A program made the translations under genes and the position numbers. From DATGMP01 sp035293565 (GTDB taxonomy: Bacteria > Pseudomonadota > Alphaproteobacteria > BOG-932 > Roseiterribacteraceae), in NCBI GenBank assembly GCA_035293565.1, contig DATGMP010000018.1, forward strand, positions 1-20,750: 20,750 nucleotides of DNA, in the 5' to 3' direction. The notes under the pieces were generated by a model. The model had not been told where the DNA came from and did no database searches. It saw only the letters and a list, made by a program, of their open reading frames with translations. Below are positions 7,362 to 13,317 of this stretch, one piece after another. Position 1 is the stretch's first letter. Every line of letters begins with the position of its first letter.

Positions 7362-9326
7362 CTAATTCGTCGCCCCTTGCACGGGCTTCGGCACCGCCCC
7401 CTGTCCCAGATTGTCGGCAAGGAACCGGTCGAGCGCCTTCAGATAGGCGATCCGATCCTCCTCGCGGTACAGATAATGGTCGTCATCGTCGAAATAGATC
7501 GCCTCGACCTGCTTTCCGGCGTCCCGGAGCGCGGCTTCCATCGCCTCCGTATCCTCGACCGGCACAGTGAAATCGCGCCGGCCATGGGCGAGCAGGACCG
7601 GGATACGGATCCGGTCGGCATGGAGCAGCGGCGAATTGGCGTCCACCGCAACCGGATCGCTGTCGTAGCGAGGCAGATTGAGGTCGGCCAAGCGCGATCG
7701 AGACGCGCGGTCGAGACGACGGCGCAGATCGGTGACGCCGGCCATGCTGGCGGCGCAACGGTAAAGATTGGGGGTCTTGATCGCGCCCATCAGCGCCGCA
7801 TAGCCGCCATAGCTCCAGCCGACGATGCAGATGCGGGCCGGATCGGCGAGCTTCTGCGATACGAGCCACCGCACGCCGTCGGCCAGATCGTCCTCCATCG
7901 CGAGGCCCCATTGCTGGAAACCGGCGCGCTCGAAGGCCGCGCCATAGCCGGTCGAGCCGCGGAAATTGGGCTGCAGCACGCCATAGCCGCGGCTCGCGAT
8001 CATCTGCGCGATATAGTCGAAGCCCAGATCGTCCCGCGCGGTCGGTCCGCCATGGGGCATGATGACGAACGGAATCGATTTGGCGCCCGGTCCGGGGGGC
8101 AAAGTCATTCCGGGCGGAAGCGTGACATAGCCGTGGATCGTCAGGCCATCCCGCGCGCGGTAGCTGACTGGAGAGACGGGCGCCAACGCGGCTGCGTCGA
8201 TATCCGGCCGCATCGCGCCCAGCGAGGTGAGCACGGCCTTGTCACGATTGCGGGTCAGGAGATAGTAGGCGCCCGGCCGATTGCCGCCGGCGGCGAAGAT
8301 CAACAGCCTACGGCCGTCCGGCGTGCTGTCGACGATCGTGGTGCGAAAATCGGGCAGCGCGGCCGCAATCTGTTCGGCATCCTGTTTGGAAGAAGGATCG
8401 GTATAGACGATCGTCGGCTCATCCACGGTGTAACCGTAGCCGAGCGGGCGACCGCGATCGAGGATCAGCCTGTCGATATCGACATCCGAGCGTGCCGCAT
8501 AGCGTTCCAGAAGCCGGTCGCTGCGGACATCGTAGCGATAGATGGCCTGTCGCCCGGTCGTTTCGGACGAGGCGACCCAGAGGGTGCCCGGCGTGTCGGC
8601 CAGGGCGAGCGGCGAGAAGGATAGAGCATCCGCCACGGGCACCTGGTGCACCAGGTGGAAATCCGAATCGTCATCGTCCCGGTAATAGGTCCTGACCATG
8701 CCGTCCGCGACGGCAATGCCGAGCCGCACTTGGCCTTTTGCGTCCGTGTGCCAGCGCGAGATGTGGTTTTGGCCCTCGATGACCGTCCGCATGGAGCCGT
8801 TATCGATGTTGATCTTCACCACATCCGGCGAATCCGCATCGGACCGATAGAGGGCGACCAGAATGTGCGCAGGATCCTCCGACAGCATGTCGATGACCTC
8901 ATCCTGCCCGAAATCGACCGCCCTCTGGTCGCGCGCGTCGGAAAGGTTGCGCGAATGCGCGCCCGACACGTCGATCGCGACCAGCCGATCCTCGGTCGCC
9001 GAATCGCTGCCGGCGAGCCGGCTCGCGGCATAGGCTTCTAGGATCAGCCTTTCGTCCGTTTTCCAAGCGAACCAGCGAACCTCGAATGCCCCCGGGCAGA
9101 TTCCGTGGCTCGGCCGGCTGCTGTCGAGATGATGGATCACAAGGCATCGCCGCCCGTCGACCGAAGAGAGATAGGCCAGCATCGTGCCGCCGGGCGACAA
9201 TTTCGGGCTTTCGATCGCCGGCAGCTTGCCGAAGATCTCGACTGCTGGCAGCCCGCCGGCGGCGGCTTGCCCAAGGCCGGAGGCCCAGACCAACATCGCG
9301 ACCAACAGGCCGCGGAACTTCCCCAT
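7362..9326 (-). CDS. S9-family serine peptidase (prolyl oligopeptidase / acylaminoacyl-peptidase type), secreted
   Basis: A 654-residue protein with a signal peptide (MGKFRGLLVAMLVWASGLGQAAA), so it is likely periplasmic or outer. The middle part (about 40-390) has the repeating strands of a beta-propeller cap, with WD-like phrases such as ESPKLSPGGTMLAYLSS. The C-terminal alpha/beta hydrolase domain carries MPHGGPTARD, NFRGSTGYG and the nucleophile elbow GWSYGGYAALMG (Ser505). Asp585 sits in HGRRDFTVP and His617 in DDDDHYLY, giving the Ser-Asp-His triad. These are hallmarks of dipeptidyl-peptidase IV/acylaminoacyl-peptidase relatives that cut short peptides. Start 9326 is chosen because the signal peptide begins there and AAGAG lies nine bases upstream; the frame stays open to 9398. 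The substrate cannot be told. Confidence 0.92.
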   Translation of the reverse strand: MGKFRGLLVAMLVWASGLGQAAAGGLPAVEIFGKLPAIESPKLSPGGTMLAYLSSVDGRRCLVIHHLDSSRPSHGICPGAFEVRWFAWKTDERLILEAYAASRLAGSDSATEDRLVAIDVSGAHSRNLSDARDQRAVDFGQDEVIDMLSEDPAHILVALYRSDADSPDVVKINIDNGSMRTVIEGQNHISRWHTDAKGQVRLGIAVADGMVRTYYRDDDDSDFHLVHQVPVADALSFSPLALADTPGTLWVASSETTGRQAIYRYDVRSDRLLERYAARSDVDIDRLILDRGRPLGYGYTVDEPTIVYTDPSSKQDAEQIAAALPDFRTTIVDSTPDGRRLLIFAAGGNRPGAYYLLTRNRDKAVLTSLGAMRPDIDAAALAPVSPVSYRARDGLTIHGYVTLPPGMTLPPGPGAKSIPFVIMPHGGPTARDDLGFDYIAQMIASRGYGVLQPNFRGSTGYGAAFERAGFQQWGLAMEDDLADGVRWLVSQKLADPARICIVGWSYGGYAALMGAIKTPNLYRCAASMAGVTDLRRRLDRASRSRLADLNLPRYDSDPVAVDANSPLLHADRIRIPVLLAHGRRDFTVPVEDTEAMEAALRDAGKQVEAIYFDDDDHYLYREEDRIAYLKALDRFLADNLGQGAVPKPVQGATN

Positions 9327-9372
9327 CGATCGGTACTCTTGCTTGCCCTTCGAACGTGAGACGATGCCGATT

Positions 9373-9388
9373 TTCGGAGCATTCCGAA
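9373..9388. repeat. Inverted repeat upstream of the S9 peptidase gene
   Basis: TTCGGA (9373-9378) and TCCGAA (9383-9388) form perfect 6-base arms around four bases. It lies 46 bases upstream of the peptidase ATG in a 112-base gap. A second stem, CGTCCG/CGGACG (9422-9427 and 9432-9437), sits just after the acyltransferase stop. Neither has a T-tract. Possible operator and weak terminator; nothing more can be said. Confidence 0.3.
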
Positions 9389-9438
9389 GAAGGGGCAAGG
9401 GGCTGTCCGGTTCGATATTCCCGTCCGGCGGCGGACGC

Positions 9439-9999
9439 TCACTCGCCGGCGATGGACCGGATCACCCGGGCCGGATTCCCGCCGACAAGAGTGTTTGCGG
9501 GAACATCCTTGGTGACGACCGAACCCGCCGAAACGACGGCGTTCTCACCCACCCTTGTGCCGCCGATGATGGTTGCACCCGCCGCAATCCAGACGCCTCT
9601 TCCAATCGCGATGGGCTTGGCGACGACATAAGACCGCCGCTGCGACGGCGCGACAGGATGCCCGTCCGTGATGATGTTGACGTTGGGGCCGATCAAAACG
9701 TCATCGCCGATGCTGATCTCCGCCAAGTCGTAGAACGTACAATTCTGGTTGATGAACACGTTGCGGCCTATGGAAATATGCTTGCCGCACGTCGTGTAGA
9801 AGGGAGGAATCAGGCGAAAACCGTCATCCATGGTCCGCCCGGTGAGCTCGCCGAAGAGCCGCCGCACTTCGTCCATGTCGTTCATTGTAAGGCGATTGAG
9901 GACTGGCGTGATGCTCATCGCCCGTTGAGTGTCGGCGACCATCGCTCGGGACTCGGCCGTTCGCCTCGGAATCCTCACTTCTCCATCACGCCTTGACAT
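9439..9999 (-). CDS. Sugar O-acetyltransferase, left-handed beta-helix (maltose/galactoside acetyltransferase type)
   Basis: A 186-residue acyltransferase expected to move an acetyl group from acetyl-CoA to a hydroxyl of a sugar or similar acceptor in the cytoplasm. An N-terminal helical stretch is followed by GFRLIPPFYTTCGKHISIGRN-type residues that begin the hexapeptide coils, then INQNCTFYD and IGPNVNIITDGHPV. His114 in DGHP is the catalytic base of the LacA/Maa family. Later coils read GRGVWIAAGATIIGG and GSVVTKDVPANTLVGGNPAR, the usual end. Start 9999 is picked because the family helix begins soon after; no good ribosome binding site is visible, and ATG 9942 or 10083 are possible. It sits in the accessory patch between a broken ABC permease and the S9 peptidase, with no sugar genes nearby. 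Confidence 0.9.
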   Translation of the reverse strand: MSRRDGEVRIPRRTAESRAMVADTQRAMSITPVLNRLTMNDMDEVRRLFGELTGRTMDDGFRLIPPFYTTCGKHISIGRNVFINQNCTFYDLAEISIGDDVLIGPNVNIITDGHPVAPSQRRSYVVAKPIAIGRGVWIAAGATIIGGTRVGENAVVSAGSVVTKDVPANTLVGGNPARVIRSIAGE

Positions 10000-10059
10000 G
10001 TTTTCGCATCCGGCTTCCGCTGACGACTCCCAAGCCGCTGTTACATCAAGCCGGCGAAC

Positions 10060-10104
10060 GGGCCCGGGCCCTTGACCTCGCAATCAACTTGACCTCGCAA
10101 TCAA
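10060..10104. repeat. 12-base palindrome followed by a 17-base tandem duplication
   Basis: GGGCCCGGGCCC (10060-10071) is a perfect palindrome. Directly after it CTTGACCTCGCAATCAA occurs twice head to tail (10071-10087 and 10088-10104). The second copy contains the stop codon of the ABC permease frame (10101-10103). It looks like a small local duplication, perhaps from slippage or a past rearrangement. Confidence 0.8.
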
Positions 10105-11314
10105 GTGGCACGAAGCGCCGCCGCTACCGGGATTCGCGCCGCTCTTAGCGCCGGCAGCAAACCGCCGACGAGACCCATCGCAAGCGCCCACACCGCGCCG
10201 AGGGCCAGCACCGGCAGCGTGACCGCGAGGTGGAAGCTGAACCCGAACGGGCTGGCGCTGAAGCCGTTGAACAGCAACCAGGCAAGCCCGCCGCCCAGAA
10301 CTGCGCCCACAAGCGCGATTACTATGGATTCGGACAGGATCGACGCAATGATCGGCCCCGTGCTGAATCCGATGGCCCGCAGAGTCGCCATCTCGCGACG
10401 ACGACCATCGACGACAGCATAGAGCGAATTTGCCGCTCCTAAAGTACCGGCAATCGCCATGATCGCGCCGACGAAATAGCTGACGAAGTCCAATATGCCG
10501 ATCAGCTGCTTCATGTTCTCCTTGGTGAACTCGGCTTCGAGTTTGGCTTTGACCCGAAGGGTCGGATTTGCTGTTCGGCGTTCTCGCGAAACGATGCGGT
10601 CTTCGTTCCCGTCGCCGAATTGGCAAAGATCCGATCAATGGTGTCCGCGGTCGCGGCCGCCTGCTTCGGGTCGGCAACGACAGCGTAGAAATTTCTGACG
10701 GTGCCCTTGTTGAGATTGCGCGCTTCGTCGAGATAAGCGTAGTTGCCCACGATGTAGCCGCCGGCTCCGAGCTCATGGGCGGTGAAAGTACCGACAATAT
10801 CGAAGACCCAGGTTCCGCTTCCATTGTCTTGCAGCGTGCTCGACGTCAGCGGGATTCGATCGCCGACATGCCACCCGTATTTCCTGGCGATATCCGCGCT
10901 TATCAGGACACCGGTTCGCGTTCTTCGAAGAGCTTCCAGATCTCCCGGAAGAATTTTGATGACCTCCGGAGCCATGGTCAGCCACGTGTCGCTGACGTCG
11001 ATCGCTAGGACGTATAGCGGCTGATCGGGCTTCTGATAGGTTCCGCCCACCCCATCGGCGAAGGTCACCGCCTTGACCCCGGGGATCGACCGAAGTCGAT
11101 CGGCGTACGCGACGGGCAGCGGCGATCCGCCCCAAGCGTCCGGCGCCACGAAAAGCACGTCGGCGCGCGTCCGTGCGACTGCCTCGTCGACGCCCGTCTT
11201 CATGCCTTGCAAGACGCCGAACAAGGCGAACGCGACGCTAACCTGCAGAAGGATCAGAACCGTTCGCCAAGGCCTCTGCCAAATGCCCGACCAGATGAGC
11301 GGCAGAAATTTCAT
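10101..11314 (-). pseudogene. ABC-transporter permease of the FtsX/MacB type, split by a frameshift
   Basis: Two frames together make one permease. The 5' part (11314 to 10511) has a membrane helix near residues 20-40 followed by a periplasmic MacB-like domain, with phrases such as GDLEALRRTRTGVLISADIA and ending near ENAEQQIR. The 3' part (from about 10562 to 10101) reads LRVKAKLEAEFTKEN and then the FtsX domain with three more helices, for example SYFVGAIMAIAGTLGAANSL and RREMATLRAIGFSTGPI. The join needs one extra base near 10559-10562; the span of 1214 bases plus one is exactly 405 codons. The ATG at 10514 overlaps the stop of the first frame (ATGA), so two separate polypeptides remain possible. 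No ATPase or adaptor gene lies beside it, so the transporter looks incomplete. Sequencing error is the main alternative. Confidence 0.8.
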
Positions 11315-11379
11315 GCCTCGCCGCCTTCAGAAATCGCGACGGCGGGGAACGTTATCCCGTCGAAAACGAAGCGATTCAT
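11311..11379 (-). CDS. Possible 22-codon micro-ORF overlapping the permease start
   Basis: An ATG at 11377-11379 opens a 22-codon frame, starting MNRFVFDGITFPAV and ending SEGGEA, whose TGA overlaps the permease ATG (ATGA). This could be a coupling leader or the last piece of a lost upstream gene. No strong ribosome binding site precedes it and the length is well within chance. Confidence 0.25.
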   Translation of the reverse strand: MNRFVFDGITFPAVAISEGGEA

Positions 11380-11401
11380 CAATCAACCCCGCCCGGCGGC
11401 T

Positions 11402-11482
11402 TCAAAGCCGCATCTCCTCCATTTGCGTAGCGCCGGTGACCGCATCGAGCGACGCAACGCGCTCGAGCTCGAGCCTGCCCAT
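11402..11482 (-). other. Short open frame, possible 3' remnant of a lost gene
   Basis: In the 245-base gap between amiC and the permease, one minus-strand frame stays open from inside amiC to a TGA at 11402-11404. From the ATG at 11482 it reads 26 residues, including GRLELERVASLDAVTGATQ. The composition looks protein-like, and the upstream part contains HNHDLHSVAV. I cannot name a family. It may be the tail of a transporter-associated gene deleted from this locus, or chance. Confidence 0.25.
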
Positions 11483-11559
11483 GCATACCGCCACCGAATG
11501 CAGGTCATGGTTGTGTTGAATTGTGTGCGCTTGGCGGTGGCCCCGCAAGCGGAAAGTGC

Positions 11560-12855
11560 TTAGCGAGCCGCCTCGGTCAGCGCGAAATAGCGGTCGACGG
11601 CTTCGGTGAGCGCGGTCGCGATGCGGGCGCGGTAGGCGGGGTCGGCGAGACCGCGGGCTTCGCTGATGTCGGAAAGGTAGCCCATCTCGACCAGCACCGA
11701 GGGGATATCCGGCGCCTTCAAGACGGCGAACCCGGCCGAACGGTGGGGCATGCGCGGAAACAGGTCGATGTGCTCGTTGCGGAAGGATTTGACCACCAGG
11801 CCCGCGAAACGGTTGCCGTCATTCACCGTCTCGCGCACGGCCAGATCGACGAGGATGCCCGCCACATCGTCGCTCTTGTCGCTGAGGTCGACGCCGCCCA
11901 GCGAATCGGCCCGATTTTCATGCTGCGCCAGGCGCTCGCTTTCAGCATCCGTCGCCGTTTCGGACAGCGTGTAGATCGAAGCGCCCCGCGCGTGGCCGCG
12001 CAGGGCCGCGGGCTCCAGGGGGCCGCCACCCAGCGAATCGGCATGGAGCGATATGAAAAGATCGCCATGAGCGGCGCGTGCCCGGCGCACGCGCTCGGGC
12101 AGCTTCAGATAGATATCGCTGTCGCGCGTGAGCACGACCCGATAGCGCCCGGTATCCTCGAGCGCGCGTCTGAGGGCGCGGGCCGTTGCGAGCGTGATCT
12201 CCTTCTCCGGATAGCCGGCGATGCTGTCAGCCCCCGGATCGATCCCGCCATGGCCGGGATCGATCACGATCGTATGTTTCGCGGCCGGGGCGATCGGCGG
12301 CGCCTGCGCAACCCGGGAGGCCGGGGCGCGCTCGACTCGTTTTGCAACCGGCTTTGCGGCTGGGATCGGCAGCTTTTCCTTTGGCCGTAGAGGCTCTGCG
12401 ACGGGCGTCGGATTCACCACCTGGCCGATCATCGCGGCCATGGCGATGGGCTCGGCCGGCGCCAGATCGATGACCGCACGGACCGGGCCGCCTGCACGGC
12501 CGGGCACGAGATGCGTGGCGGCGATCGTCATCGGCTGAGCGAGGTCGAAGACATAGCGTGTGCGCCCGGATTCGGCGGAGGACTCGCGAAAGCTCGAAAC
12601 GGCGCCGAAACCGCGTCCGGCCGTGGCGCCCAGCGCGACGCCGGTCGCCTCGACAGTCACTTCGATCTGGCCGGAACCGGCTGCCCCGGCCACCTCCGCC
12701 TGGAATGCGGTTGGATTCGCAAGGGTCAACACGATCTCGGTCCCATTCGCCAACGGCGCGAATTGGACGGACAACACGGAGGGCGCGGCCGCGCACGCGC
12801 CGCCCCAGGCGGCGACGGCGAGAAGCGATCCGATGAAGGCCCCGCTGAATGTCAC
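11560..12855 (-). CDS. amiC: N-acetylmuramoyl-L-alanine amidase (AmiC type)
   Basis: Zinc amidase that removes stem peptides from muramic acid, acting in the periplasm during cell separation. The 431-residue product has an N-terminal hydrophobic segment ending CAAA, an AMIN-like domain (about 28-135) for septal targeting, a Pro/Ala linker (150-192) and an Amidase_3 domain. Zinc and catalytic residues are visible: His202 in VIDPGHGG, Glu217 in YPEKE, His271 in ISLHAD and Glu390 in LVEMGYLS. A long insert between His271 and Glu390 matches the autoinhibitory helix of amidases that need a LytM/EnvC-type activator. The only upstream start in frame is GTG at 12855; there is no ribosome binding site, and the signal sequence lacks the usual basic residues. 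A strong promoter lies 41 bases upstream, giving a short leader. Confidence 0.95.
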   Translation of the reverse strand: MTFSGAFIGSLLAVAAWGGACAAAPSVLSVQFAPLANGTEIVLTLANPTAFQAEVAGAAGSGQIEVTVEATGVALGATAGRGFGAVSSFRESSAESGRTRYVFDLAQPMTIAATHLVPGRAGGPVRAVIDLAPAEPIAMAAMIGQVVNPTPVAEPLRPKEKLPIPAAKPVAKRVERAPASRVAQAPPIAPAAKHTIVIDPGHGGIDPGADSIAGYPEKEITLATARALRRALEDTGRYRVVLTRDSDIYLKLPERVRRARAAHGDLFISLHADSLGGGPLEPAALRGHARGASIYTLSETATDAESERLAQHENRADSLGGVDLSDKSDDVAGILVDLAVRETVNDGNRFAGLVVKSFRNEHIDLFPRMPHRSAGFAVLKAPDIPSVLVEMGYLSDISEARGLADPAYRARIATALTEAVDRYFALTEAAR

Positions 12856-12895
12856 GATCGACCAGAAAATCCATATATATCAATGCACTTGTTCC

Positions 12896-12925
12896 ATTAT
12901 ATCAGATCTTGTCTCACTTTGTCGC
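12896..12925 (-). promoter_or_regulatory. amiC promoter with extended -10
   Basis: The minus strand has GCGACA (12920-12925) as -35, an 18-base spacer and a perfect TATAAT (12896-12901), preceded by TG one base before it (TGATATAAT, an extended -10). Transcription would start near 12889, about 34 bases ahead of the amiC GTG. It is the closest match to consensus that I found in the window. Confidence 0.7.
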
Positions 12926-12981
12926 GCTAAACCTGTATTCCGGCTTTGTCCCCGGTCAATCGGGCGTGGCGAAATGAAAGA

Positions 12982-13010
12982 TTGAGCGCAACCCCGGCAG
13001 GGTTTATGGT
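12982..13010 (+). promoter_or_regulatory. Candidate rne promoter
   Basis: TTGAGC (12982-12987), a 17-base spacer and TATGGT (13005-13010) each match four of six consensus bases. Transcription from here would give an rne leader of about 300 bases, in line with the long leader known for E. coli rne. Other weak pairs exist in the region, so this is a best guess. Confidence 0.4.
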
Positions 13011-13143
13011 GCCATCGCGACACGGAGCGTGCCGCGGCGGCCGAGGAATCTCCCTCATTTGCCGGCTACCCCTTGAGGGGGCAGACGGCGGCGGAGCCGG
13101 CCAGTGCAGCGTCACCTCCAAAGAGTTTTTTATTCATTGCAGC

Positions 13144-13168
13144 GGGAACCGGCTTTCGGCCGGCTTCC
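13144..13168 (+). promoter_or_regulatory. Stem-loop in the rne leader
   Basis: GGGAACCGGC (13144-13153), loop TTTCG, then GCCGGCTTCC (13159-13168) pair in nine of ten positions, one of them a G-T, with a single A/C mismatch. It lies about 150 bases before the rne start. In E. coli, stem-loops of the rne leader are bound by RNase E itself for feedback control; whether this one has that role is inference. Confidence 0.5.
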
Positions 13169-13317
13169 GACGCCGCGCCCGCCCTGGCCGCTTTTTGAGC
13201 GCCGTTCGTCGGGCATCGAGTCGGATGCGCATCGCTGCTTAGCAGAGGGCGAACGGACGCCTCTTCCCGATTGTCGCTCGGGAACGGTGTCCGCCAAGCC
13301 CTCACAAGGAATTCGTT

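Larger units (their letters stand above)
12856..13317. other. Divergent amiC-rne regulatory region
   Basis: This 462-base gap holds the amiC promoter at its left end and, further right, a candidate rne promoter and a long rne leader with at least one stable hairpin. No longer gene is convincing in it; a 23-codon minus-strand frame (13066-13137) was considered and rejected. Confidence 0.7.

Noticed and set aside
13066..13137. 23-codon minus-strand frame starting MNKKLFGG in the amiC-rne gap
   Set aside because: It has no ribosome binding site, ends within low-complexity GC sequence and lies in the likely rne leader; chance is the simpler reading.
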